This document shows positions 1 to 4,955 of a DNA stretch of 8,455 nucleotides, one piece after another. The translations under genes were made by a program, and so were the position numbers. Source of the DNA: GCA-2688775 sp964524225 (lineage in GTDB: Archaea > Nanobdellota > Nanobdellia > Woesearchaeales > GW2011-AR4); the NCBI GenBank assembly GCA_964524225.1, contig CAZGEW010000061.1:1-8455 (forward strand), given 5' to 3'. Every line of letters begins with the position of its first letter. Position 1 is the stretch's first letter. The notes under the pieces are model-generated. The model was given only the letters and a program-made list of their open reading frames with translations, did not search any database and was not told the origin of the DNA.

Positions 1-15
1 TTTTTTTTTTTTTTT
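1..15. other. Poly-T run at window edge
   Basis: Fifteen consecutive T open the window. If translated in the antitoxin frame they would give a run of Phe, which is not expected in that gene. A homopolymer exactly at the boundary fits a contig end or a sequencing/assembly artefact better than biology. The first codons of the neighbouring partial gene should therefore not be trusted. Confidence 0.6.
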
Positions 16-185
16 CCTCTAAATATGCAATTATCTTAAAAAAAATATTAACCCCCTCGAAAGAAGAATTAATTAAAGAAATAGGAGCAATCGCATTAGA
101 GGGCAGAAAAAGGGCAGAAAAGTTAGGTATCAAAGAAAGTGACGTTGCTGAAATGGTTCAAAGAGTAAGAAAATCAAAGAGATAA
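3..185 (+). CDS. Antitoxin-like protein, 3' end only (partner of PIN toxin)
   Basis: An open frame runs in from the left edge and stops with TAA at 183-185, two bases before the PIN toxin start codon. It has no start codon in the window, so it is 5'-truncated, and the part encoded by the first 15 T is doubtful. The readable tail contains TPSKEELIKEIGAIALEG and then a basic helix with RAEKLGIKESDVAEMVQRVR, ending KSKR. A charged helical tail with a 'LGIKExDVxxMVxxVR' pattern is common in archaeal antitoxins encoded just upstream of PIN toxins. In such proteins the DNA-binding part (AbrB/MazE-like or ribbon-helix-helix) is N-terminal and the tail wraps the toxin. Here the DNA-binding part is missing, so the fold cannot be decided. 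The short gap implies translational coupling with the toxin. The antitoxin role is inferred from context and the tail. Confidence 0.6.
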   Translation, partial: FFFFSSKYAIILKKILTPSKEELIKEIGAIALEGRKRAEKLGIKESDVAEMVQRVRKSKR

Positions 186-187
186 AA

Positions 188-589
188 ATGAAAGTCACTG
201 TAGATACAAATTTTCTTATTTCAGCTACTCAATGGGACTACAGCGTTGCACATAAATTATTGAAGAATTTTATTCTTTCAGATGCTGAAATCTTTACAAC
301 GCAGGATATTTTGGATGAGACAATCGAAGTGCTTAAAAGAGATTTTGAATACAGCAAAGATGAAGCTAAAAATATTATTGAAAAAATATTGCTTTTTGCA
401 AAGCTTATAGAACCGAAACAAAAAGTAGAAATAATAAAAGATGATCCTGACGATAATAAAGTAATAGAATGTGCGATTGAATCTTCTTCTAATTATATAA
501 TAAGTTATGACAGGCATTTATTAAAATTGAAAGAGTATAAAGGAATTAAGATAATAACCCCTGAAGAATTCAATAAAATATGTAACTGA
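188..589 (+). CDS. VapC-like PIN-domain toxin (ribonuclease)
   Basis: This 133-residue protein is a complete single PIN domain, the usual length for VapC-type toxins. Such toxins are Mg/Mn-dependent ribonucleases that cut RNA when free of antitoxin. The acidic metal-binding set is visible. D6 lies in the first strand (VTVDTNFLIS). E44 is in the helix ILDETIEVL. D89 follows in DPDDNKVIECA, and D108 sits in IISYDRHLL. The DPDDNKxxECA and S-x-D-x-x-L motifs are typical of the archaeal PIN toxin group often labelled 'putative toxin-antitoxin component'. The ATG at 188 lies 2 bases after the antitoxin stop, with no clear Shine-Dalgarno, so translational coupling is likely. The family assignment is strong. 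The RNA target cannot be read from the sequence. Confidence 0.88.
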   Translation: MKVTVDTNFLISATQWDYSVAHKLLKNFILSDAEIFTTQDILDETIEVLKRDFEYSKDEAKNIIEKILLFAKLIEPKQKVEIIKDDPDDNKVIECAIESSSNYIISYDRHLLKLKEYKGIKIITPEEFNKICN

Positions 590-634
590 GTTTTCTCGCC
601 CCTAACTACTACTACGACTAACGGTTTTCTCGCC
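590..634. repeat. 11-bp direct repeat, copies 34 bp apart
   Basis: GTTTTCTCGCC occurs at 590-600 and again at 624-634. Between the copies lies a C/A-rich triplet stretch containing ACTACTACTACGAC. Read on the minus strand the units begin TTAAGGCGAGAAAAC and TTAGGGGCGAGAAAAC, so the similarity extends slightly beyond the exact match. The first copy starts one base after the PIN stop codon. There are only two copies and they are short, so this is not a CRISPR array. It could be the remnant of a tandem or dispersed intergenic repeat. No gene is visible in 590-707. Confidence 0.6.
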
Positions 635-707
635 TTAATGTACGTTCTTGATGTACCGCTTCGCTTATTTGAATGAACACTAGCCCAAAAATTTAGTAGG
701 AAGAATT

Positions 708-887
708 TTATAACTCATTCCAATCAGCAAAATCCCTATTTTTAGTTTGTTCCTTAGCTTTCTTATAAGAATCCATAAACTCTTTGTTGGACATAAGTTC
801 TAGAGATTCGACTATTGAATCAAATTCTTCTTTAACTCTTATAAGGTCTCTTATTGCTTGTTTATTTATTGTTATTGTTTCGGCCAT
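708..887 (-). CDS. Small antitoxin-like protein without a visible toxin partner
   Basis: The 59-residue product begins MAETITINKQAIRDLI and continues with a helical, acidic segment containing SIVESLELMSNKEFMDSYKKA, ending FADWNEL. That layout (short beta start, long helix, 'ExLElMSxKExMxS' pattern, acidic tail) resembles small archaeal antitoxins that pair with RelE/ParE-like toxins. The assignment rests on pattern only. The frame is open 34 codons further upstream (to 989), but the ATG at 887 is preferred. It is preceded by TATAGGTGAACAA, with a GGTGA Shine-Dalgarno four bases from the ATG and a TATA box beyond it. The longer form would also run into the thioredoxin-like gene. In known pairs the toxin usually follows directly, but here 120 bases of gene-free sequence follow and then the convergent PIN gene. 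It may be a solitary antitoxin left after toxin loss. Confidence 0.6.
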   Translation of the reverse strand: MAETITINKQAIRDLIRVKEEFDSIVESLELMSNKEFMDSYKKAKEQTKNRDFADWNEL

Positions 888-934
888 TTGTTCACCTATA
901 AATTTTAATGACTCCGCTCTATATAAACGTTTCG
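888..934 (-). promoter_or_regulatory. TATA box, BRE and Shine-Dalgarno of the antitoxin-like gene
   Basis: On the minus strand the order is CCGAAACG (BRE-like, about 928-935), TTTATATA (920-927), then AGGTGA (892-897) just before the ATG at 887. The box centre is about 36 bases from the start codon. Transcription starting some 25 bases downstream of the box would leave a short leader that still includes the GGTGA site. This is the clearest Shine-Dalgarno in the window. Confidence 0.65.
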
Positions 935-952
935 GATGGGCAATTCGATATG

Positions 953-1252
953 TTATTCTTCTTTCACTTCTCTTCCTTCTAACGCCCATGCCTTCAACTT
1001 CTCATACTTTTGATTACCACATAGCTTCTTGCCTGTTTTCTCATTGTAGAAAAGAGGTATCCCGCCACAAAAAATAGAGCCATCCGGATTCTTATCTATG
1101 CTTTCAAGAAATGCTGCATTCTCTGCATTGTGCCATACTTCGAGCATCTCAATTTTAAGCCCTGTCTCCTTTTCAAGTTGCTCAACTAAAGGGTACATTT
1201 CCTTACAATGCTCACATTCAGTTCCTGAAAACATAATTAATCGGTCTTTCAT
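953..1252 (-). CDS. Thioredoxin/glutaredoxin-like CxxC protein
   Basis: The 99-residue protein has the minimal thioredoxin-fold pattern. A first strand (RLIMFSGTE) is followed by the redox motif C13-E-H-C16 at the start of a helix. A second strand (KIEMLEVWHN) comes next, and then a loop with I65-P66, the likely cis-proline opposite the active site. The closing part reads PLFYNEKTGKKLCGN. Two further cysteines, C62 (just before GGIP) and C78, sit near the active site in sequence and could bind metal or form a second disulfide. Similar small proteins are common in archaeal genomes, usually annotated only as thioredoxin-family. No signal peptide is seen, so it is probably cytoplasmic. The redox partner is unknown. 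The ATG at 1252 fits the start of the first strand and has a candidate TATA box upstream. Confidence 0.8.
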   Translation of the reverse strand: MKDRLIMFSGTECEHCKEMYPLVEQLEKETGLKIEMLEVWHNAENAAFLESIDKNPDGSIFCGGIPLFYNEKTGKKLCGNQKYEKLKAWALEGREVKEE

Positions 1253-1282
1253 TTTAAATAAGATTTTATATTTTTTAGTTTT

Positions 1283-1290
1283 TATTTAAA
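1283..1290 (-). promoter_or_regulatory. Candidate TATA box for the thioredoxin-like gene
   Basis: TTTAAATA on the minus strand, centred about 35 bases upstream of the ATG at 1252, similar to the spacing of the antitoxin-like gene. The whole intergenic strip 1253-1300 is nearly pure A/T. A second TATA-like stretch at about 1264-1272 seems too close to the start, so the choice is weak. Confidence 0.35.
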
Positions 1291-1300
1291 GTTTTTTATT

Positions 1301-1684
1301 TTATAAAAATAAGGATATATAATATCCAACAAATGAACTAATAAGCCCAATAACTATTCCTCCAAATATAGTGCCAATATTTCTTTTTACATAATAAGCA
1401 GAAACCAATAATAAAATCCAAACTAAAGATGCAAAAAAAACATAAAGCATTTCTTTATAAAATAAACTAGTAAAAACCAAAATAATAAATGACCTTGCTA
1501 TATGTAAATTTGAATTTTTAATCACAAAATTAAGAATGAGAATAACAATTACAGCTATTAGCATCTGATAAACAAAAACATCATAGTTGCCAATTATTGC
1601 TCTTATCCCAACTAAAAAATAAAATGGTATACTGCCAAAAGCCAATAAATCTCGTGCAATTTCTTTAAGCCATGCTTTTTTCAT
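1301..1684 (-). CDS. Small polytopic membrane protein, function unknown
   Basis: I do not recognise a named family. The 127 residues are strongly hydrophobic. There are four or five likely membrane helices: about 13-32 (LLAFGSIPFYFLVGIRAIIG), 38-57 (VYQMLIAVIVILILNFVI), 63-95 (probably two short helices or one long one, including FYKEMLYVFF), and 103-127 (FGGIVIGLISSFVGYYISLF). The amphipathic basic N-terminus (MKKAWLKEIARD) suggests a cytoplasmic start. There are no cysteines and no obvious catalytic or metal motif. R28 and the FYKEM segment are the only charged positions close to helices. It lies between the cupin and thioredoxin-like genes on the same strand, but has its own candidate TATA box. 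The frame is clearly coding in composition and is not overlapped by any better gene. Transport, lipid or scaffold roles cannot be separated. Confidence 0.75.
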   Translation of the reverse strand: MKKAWLKEIARDLLAFGSIPFYFLVGIRAIIGNYDVFVYQMLIAVIVILILNFVIKNSNLHIARSFIILVFTSLFYKEMLYVFFASLVWILLLVSAYYVKRNIGTIFGGIVIGLISSFVGYYISLFL

Positions 1685-1709
1685 TAGAAATCATCAAACA
1701 TTAAGATAT

Positions 1710-1717
1710 TTATTAAA
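1710..1717 (-). promoter_or_regulatory. Candidate TATA box for the membrane protein gene
   Basis: TTTAATAA on the minus strand, centred about 30 bases upstream of the ATG at 1684. This is close to the spacing at the cupin, pyrB and ATPase genes and would give a nearly leaderless transcript. Confidence 0.45.
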
Positions 1718-1732
1718 TTTACGAAACAAATC

Positions 1733-2209
1733 TTATTTTTGTTCCAACCATACAATATCTTTCTCAACAAAAGGAGGCGTAGAAAACAATATTATTTCAA
1801 CAGGTGCATCACCAATTCTTTCCAAGCTGTGCGGAACTCCTGCTGGTATTGCAATTAATTGCCCAGCTCCAACTTCAGCAGTTACATCACCTATTGTGCC
1901 TTTAGCACGACCTTTAAAAATATATACAAAATGATTTTCTTTTGTATGCATATGCATTGGAACTTTGCCTTCAATCCTTAACAACTCAATACCTCCTGTA
2001 TCAGTTTCTGCAAGAACAGTGTATTTAAAATAATCACTCTCAATATCAAGTTGTCCTAGTTTTTTTGGCACATCAAAAACTGTAGCCTGTAATGCTTTTC
2101 CTGTAACTTTCTTTGTAAGCATGCCTACATTTCCTGGTAAAAACCAACCAACAATTATGCCAATTATAAAGAAAACTACAAACCAAGTCCGTATTACCCT
2201 CCTTTTCAT
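1733..2209 (-). CDS. Membrane-anchored cupin-domain protein
   Basis: The 158-residue protein starts with a short basic head (MKRR) and one hydrophobic helix (about residues 8-25). A cupin barrel follows at about 60-145. The topology (positive head inside) predicts that the cupin faces outside the cytoplasm. Cupin motif 1 is G81-KVPM-H86-M-H88, followed by F-V-Y-I-F-K-G100. Cupin motif 2 is G116-QLIAI-P122-A-G124-VP-H127, a perfect G(x)5PxG(x)2H. The metal ligands would be H86, H88 and H127. The usual glutamate six residues before the motif-1 glycine is H93, so the site may be four-histidine, with E91 as a shifted alternative. Substrate and reaction cannot be inferred, since small cupins bind metals and do very varied chemistry. 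It is a single gene with its own TATA box, downstream of pyrI across a T-rich gap. Confidence 0.85.
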   Translation of the reverse strand: MKRRVIRTWFVVFFIIGIIVGWFLPGNVGMLTKKVTGKALQATVFDVPKKLGQLDIESDYFKYTVLAETDTGGIELLRIEGKVPMHMHTKENHFVYIFKGRAKGTIGDVTAEVGAGQLIAIPAGVPHSLERIGDAPVEIILFSTPPFVEKDIVWLEQK

Positions 2210-2232
2210 AATGTTTAATAACTGTAAGTGGT

Positions 2233-2240
2233 TATATAAA
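2233..2240 (-). promoter_or_regulatory. TATA box of the cupin gene
   Basis: A perfect TTTATATA on the minus strand, centred about 28 bases before the ATG at 2209. With the usual archaeal box-to-start distance the transcript would begin at or within a few bases of the ATG, so the mRNA is probably leaderless. Confidence 0.65.
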
Positions 2241-2249
2241 TACTTTTTG

Positions 2250-2290
2250 GTAGTGATTAAAAAATTTTACTACTGACAAAAACAACAAAA
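2250..2290 (-). terminator. T-rich terminator-like stretch after pyrI
   Basis: On the minus strand, shortly after the pyrI stop, the sequence reads TTTTGTTGTTTTTGT and then AAAATTTTTTAATC. Archaeal transcription often ends at U-rich tracts without a strong hairpin. A weak 5-bp pairing (GTAGT at 2250-2254 with ACTAC at 2269-2273) surrounds the second tract. The following gene has its own strong TATA box, which agrees with termination here. Confidence 0.4.
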
Positions 2291-2303
2291 GAGAGTCAAA
2301 CAG

Positions 2304-2819
2304 TTAACTTATTTCTATGTCCTCTTTTCTCATGCTTCTCTCGCAATAATGGCACTTAACCTTGATAGGATCTTTCTTGATAACATAAAATTTAGTAGCT
2401 ATATTTTCATTATTTGTAATACAGACCGGATTTGAGCATTTAATTACGTTATCTATTATATCTGGAGTTTTTACTTTTATTTTCTCTTTTACCTCATAAT
2501 TTTTTATTATGTTAACTGTAGCATCAGGTGCAACTATAGCTATCTTATTGACTTCTTCTTGCGTTAAGCTTTTGCCGCCTACTTTTACTATGCCTTTCTT
2601 CGCTATTTTTTTGCTATGCAAGTTTGTAGCTATAGATACAATTCCTTTATGGTTCTTTAGATTGAGGATATCTACCACGCTGAAAGTTGCATCAGTTGGT
2701 ATATGGTCTATTACTGTGCCTTCTTCTATAGCACTTATCTTAAGCTCCTTTTTTATGTCTTCTCTTAACCTAGTGCTGATTTTCTTAGCCTTTATTTTTT
2801 GTCTTCGTCTTTTTCTCAT
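2304..2819 (-). CDS. pyrI: Aspartate carbamoyltransferase regulatory chain, with basic N-terminal extension
   Basis: PyrI binds nucleotide effectors (CTP/ATP in studied enzymes) and joins PyrB trimers into the allosteric holoenzyme. The match is clear. The nucleotide-binding domain starts with LKISAIEEGTVIDHIPTDATF and contains NKIAIVAPDATVNIIKNYEV. The zinc domain has four cysteines, C128, C133, C156 and C159, in the family pattern C-x4-C-x22-C-x2-C (CSNPVC and CHYC). At 171 residues it is longer than the roughly 153 of E. coli PyrI. The excess is at the N-terminus, where about 24 residues rich in Arg/Lys (MRKRRRQKIKAKK onward) precede the usual beginning. There is no alternative ATG, GTG or TTG at the conventional position, where the codon is ATA (I22). 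The gene starts 6 bases after the pyrB stop, so the two are one operon with coupled translation. Confidence 0.95.
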   Translation of the reverse strand: MRKRRRQKIKAKKISTRLREDIKKELKISAIEEGTVIDHIPTDATFSVVDILNLKNHKGIVSIATNLHSKKIAKKGIVKVGGKSLTQEEVNKIAIVAPDATVNIIKNYEVKEKIKVKTPDIIDNVIKCSNPVCITNNENIATKFYVIKKDPIKVKCHYCERSMRKEDIEIS

Positions 2820-2825
2820 TTTGAG

Positions 2826-3743
2826 CTATTTTATCTTTCCTAGTACTAATGCAAGCAATGCCTTCCTTATAGGAATTCCATTGGCTGCTTGTTCAAAGTA
2901 TGCTGCATATGGTGTATTGTCGATACTTTTGTCGATTTCATCAACTCGTGGCAAAGGGTGCATTATTTTCAAGTCTTTTTTGACATTATGCAAGAATTCT
3001 TCATCTATCCTAAAAACCCCTTTAAATCTCTCATACTCCAATGGGTCTGGAAATCTTTCTTTTTGTATTCTAGTTACATAAAGCACATCAAGCTCTTTGC
3101 TGAATCTGGTAAGCTCATGAGTTTTATAGTATTTGATTTTCTTTTGGAATAAGTTATCAAGATAACTTTCAGTAATTTGTAATTCTTCTGGAGCTATAAA
3201 ATAAAAGGTTGGATTAAAATGGCTCATCGCAATAACAAGCGAATGAACTGTTCTGCCATATTTCAAGTCACCAACAAAGCCTATATGCAAGTTTTCTATC
3301 TTGTCTTTTGTTTTTTGTATTGTAAACAAGTCAAGCATTGTTTGGGTTGGATGTTGATTGCTGCCATCACCACCATTTATTACAGGAATTGAAGCAGCTT
3401 CTGCAGCGAGCCTAGCAGAGCCTTCCAAAGGGTGTCTAATAACAATAACATCAGCATATTGCTCTGTCATCTTTATTGTGTCCCATAAGGATTCACCTTT
3501 TTGAACTGAGGTTATTGTTGCACTTGAAAAGCCAATTACCTTACCAGAGAGCTGCTCCATTGCAGAGATAAAGCTGAGCCTTGTCCTTGTAGAAGGCTCA
3601 AAGAACAAAGCAGCAAGAATTTCTCCTTTCAATAAGTTGCTCTTTGGCTTAAGCTCCATTTGTTTAACAACTTTGAGAATGTGCAAAAGCTCCTCTTTCG
3701 AGAAGTCGTTGATTGATATAATATCTCTATTTTTAAAATCCAT
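2826..3743 (-). CDS. pyrB: Aspartate carbamoyltransferase catalytic chain
   Basis: PyrB condenses carbamoyl phosphate with L-aspartate to N-carbamoyl-aspartate, the committed step of pyrimidine synthesis in the cytoplasm. The 305-residue length is normal for the family (about 310). The carbamoyl-phosphate loop S51-T-R-T-R55 lies in FFEPSTRTR. The 80s loop contains K82-G-E, supplying the lysine that reaches the neighbouring subunit. Further active-site elements are R103-H104-P, H131-P-T-Q134, R164 in GDLKYGRTVHSL, and R225 in YVTRIQKERF. The HPLPRVDEI segment at 262-270 follows. All expected catalytic residues are present, so the enzyme should be active. The partner pyrI follows after 6 bases. 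The ATG at 3743 is preceded by a good TATA box, and no Shine-Dalgarno is needed if the transcript is leaderless. Confidence 0.97.
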   Translation of the reverse strand: MDFKNRDIISINDFSKEELLHILKVVKQMELKPKSNLLKGEILAALFFEPSTRTRLSFISAMEQLSGKVIGFSSATITSVQKGESLWDTIKMTEQYADVIVIRHPLEGSARLAAEAASIPVINGGDGSNQHPTQTMLDLFTIQKTKDKIENLHIGFVGDLKYGRTVHSLVIAMSHFNPTFYFIAPEELQITESYLDNLFQKKIKYYKTHELTRFSKELDVLYVTRIQKERFPDPLEYERFKGVFRIDEEFLHNVKKDLKIMHPLPRVDEIDKSIDNTPYAAYFEQAANGIPIRKALLALVLGKIK

Positions 3744-3768
3744 CTTAAAATATAAGGAGGGGTTATAG

Positions 3769-3776
3769 TATATAAA
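3769..3776 (-). promoter_or_regulatory. TATA box of the pyrBI operon
   Basis: TTTATATA on the minus strand, centred about 30 bases upstream of the pyrB ATG, lies in the short gap after the CBS gene. It predicts a leader of only a few bases. A bacterial-type attenuator leader upstream of pyrB is therefore not supported. Any pyrimidine control would have to act at the promoter or on the enzyme. Confidence 0.6.
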
Positions 3777-3799
3777 TATTATGATTGTATGTCATAAAA

Positions 3800-4351
3800 T
3801 TACGCCTGCTCAGCAGCGCATCTTTCACAAAGCAAAGAGCCTTTTACTTTTTTCACATTCTCAACATATGCGCCACATCCTTGACATATAGCCTCATTTG
3901 GAATTACCCTATTTATTGGTTTCCTTGTTTCTTCTCTTAACTCAAATTTCTCTACAAGAAGCTCAAACAATTGAGGTTCTATTTTTAAAATATCTTTTAG
4001 AGTTAGCAGACCTATCATTTCTCCCTTCTCAACAACTGGTAAATGCCTTATATTATGATCCCTCATTATAATTAATGCATTGTATATGTCATCGTCTGAA
4101 TTAATTGTTATTAGCTTTGTCTCCATAAAGTCCCTTACTTTCTTTGTTAATGGGTTAATGCCTTTTACAATAACTTTTCTTACAATGTCTTGTTCGGTAA
4201 TTAGCCCTTTTGATTTTTGGTCCTCTTTAATAACTAATGCACCTACATGATTTTTGGCCATAACCTTTGCACATTCTAATAGTGTTGTTTTTGGAGTAAC
4301 AAAAATAGGTTTTGTAGTCATACAATCATGAACTTTATAACCAGTTTTCAT
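3800..4351 (-). CDS. CBS-pair protein with C-terminal zinc ribbon
   Basis: The 183-residue protein has two tandem CBS motifs (about 8-64 and 71-126) forming one Bateman module. The repeat signature is visible twice: VGALVIKEDQKSKGLITEQDIV in the first, and IRHLPVVEKGEMIGLLTLKDIL in the second. A linker helix (about 127-145) leads to a C-terminal zinc ribbon with C156-QG-C159 and C175-ER-C178. CBS pairs usually bind adenine nucleotides, and a zinc ribbon suggests contact with a nucleic acid or protein. Such proteins are common in archaea, often mislabelled as IMP dehydrogenase-related, but no catalytic domain is present here. It is transcribed toward pyrB with a 56-base gap, yet pyrB has its own TATA box. 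The start at 4351 is supported by family length and by an upstream TATA box. Confidence 0.88.
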   Translation of the reverse strand: MKTGYKVHDCMTTKPIFVTPKTTLLECAKVMAKNHVGALVIKEDQKSKGLITEQDIVRKVIVKGINPLTKKVRDFMETKLITINSDDDIYNALIIMRDHNIRHLPVVEKGEMIGLLTLKDILKIEPQLFELLVEKFELREETRKPINRVIPNEAICQGCGAYVENVKKVKGSLLCERCAAEQA

Positions 4352-4382
4352 TTAACCATCAATAGAATAGGAATCTTTAAGA

Positions 4383-4398
4383 TTTATTAATGTTTCGG
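4383..4398 (-). promoter_or_regulatory. BRE and TATA box of the CBS gene
   Basis: On the minus strand CCGAAACA is followed by TTAATAAA (4383-4390), centred about 35 bases from the ATG at 4351. The same CCGAAAC block precedes the TATA box of the antitoxin-like gene, which suggests a real BRE. The bases before the ATG (GATGGTTAA) offer only a weak Shine-Dalgarno. Confidence 0.5.
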
Positions 4399-4476
4399 AA
4401 ATCTTATAGAAGTTCTCTAGAAGTATGTAAATTCTAACTAACCTTGATCTGCATACGGTCTCTTATGACAACAAAA

Positions 4477-4497
4477 TTTTTAAACAAGCCTTTATTA
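4477..4497 (+). promoter_or_regulatory. Candidate promoter of the S6e gene
   Basis: Two TATA-like sequences precede the ATG at 4523. TTTTTAAAC at 4477-4485 would leave a leader of roughly 17 bases. CTTTATTAC around 4490-4498 sits at the spacing seen in the leaderless genes of this window. The sequence alone does not decide between them. The strip 4352-4522 is a divergent promoter region shared with the CBS gene. Confidence 0.4.
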
Positions 4498-4522
4498 CGT
4501 TTTGCTTATTTTATTTTATAAC

Positions 4523-4939
4523 ATGGTAAGCTTTAAGCTATGCATTTCGGAGCCCTCTACTGGAAAAACTTTCCAAAAAGAAGTAAAGGATAATTTGGCA
4601 AGACATTTTATTGGCTTAAATATAGGGGAAACTATTAAAGGTGAAAATATAGGAGTGGATGACTACGAATTCCAAATAACTGGCGGCTCAGATTATTGTG
4701 GGTTTCCAATGAGGAAAGGAATTTTAGGTCAAAGAAAAAAAATAACAACATATGGCGGAGTTGGTTTCAGAGGCGCTGGAAAGGGTATCAAGAAAAGAAA
4801 AACAGTCTGCGGGCATAAGATACACGAAAGGATATCACAAATTAATTTAAAAGTAGTAAAAGTTGGTTCAAAAAAACTAACTGAGATATTTGAAGTTCCT
4901 GAAGAAAATAATAAAAAAATTCAACTACAAAGCAGTTGA
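4523..4939 (+). CDS. rps6e: Small-subunit ribosomal protein S6e
   Basis: S6e is an archaeal/eukaryotic protein of the 30S subunit. The 138-residue product starts MVSFKLCISEPSTGKTFQKE and carries the family core: IGLNIGETIKGE, then the highly conserved ITGGSDYCGFPMRKG, a glycine-rich GGVGFRGAGKGIKKRKTV segment, and QINLKVVKVGSK near the end. Length is typical for archaeal S6e, which lacks the long phosphorylated tail of eukaryotic S6. The frame also allows a TTG start at 4502, but the ATG at 4523 begins exactly where the family does. The last codons and the stop lie inside a long inverted repeat. The translation factor aIF2 gamma follows 16 bases later, a common archaeal gene order. Confidence 0.96.
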   Translation: MVSFKLCISEPSTGKTFQKEVKDNLARHFIGLNIGETIKGENIGVDDYEFQITGGSDYCGFPMRKGILGQRKKITTYGGVGFRGAGKGIKKRKTVCGHKIHERISQINLKVVKVGSKKLTEIFEVPEENNKKIQLQSS

Positions 4940-4947
4940 ATTTTTTT
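4913..4947 (+). terminator. Perfect 14-bp inverted repeat over the S6e stop, ending in T7
   Basis: AAAAAAATTCAACT at 4913-4926 is exactly reverse-complemented by AGTTGAATTTTTTT at 4934-4947, with a 7-base loop (ACAAAGC). The S6e stop codon TGA (4937-4939) lies in the right arm. The last seven bases are T, so the form is that of an intrinsic terminator, placed between two genes of a conserved pair. It may reduce transcription into aIF2 gamma or mark an RNA end. Archaeal termination depends mainly on the U-tract, so the hairpin's own role is uncertain. Confidence 0.6.
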
Positions 4948-4955
4948 CTAATGAC

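Noticed and set aside
590..634. CRISPR-like repeat pair
   Set aside because: Only two copies of 11 bases, with a low-complexity triplet stretch between them and no cas genes nearby.
888..989. 34-residue extension of the antitoxin-like protein
   Set aside because: A Shine-Dalgarno and TATA box lie inside this stretch, and it would overlap the thioredoxin-like gene.
1..990. A new multi-gene defence island at the left end
   Set aside because: It contains a truncated antitoxin-like gene, a standard PIN toxin and an orphan antitoxin-like gene. These are ordinary toxin-antitoxin parts with no further effector genes in view.
2509..3152. Long plus-strand open frames over pyrI/pyrB
   Set aside because: They are antisense shadows of two unambiguous genes and have the hydrophobic, low-information composition expected of shadows.
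4502..4522. TTG start adding seven residues to S6e
   Set aside because: The family begins at MVSFKL, encoded by the ATG at 4523, and the extra sequence lies in the AT-rich promoter/leader.
4890..4955. 22-residue N-terminal extension of aIF2 gamma starting at an ATG inside S6e
   Set aside because: It would overlap 50 bases of S6e and be translated through the hairpin. The ATG at 4956 fits the family's N-terminus and length. Kept only as an unlikely alternative.
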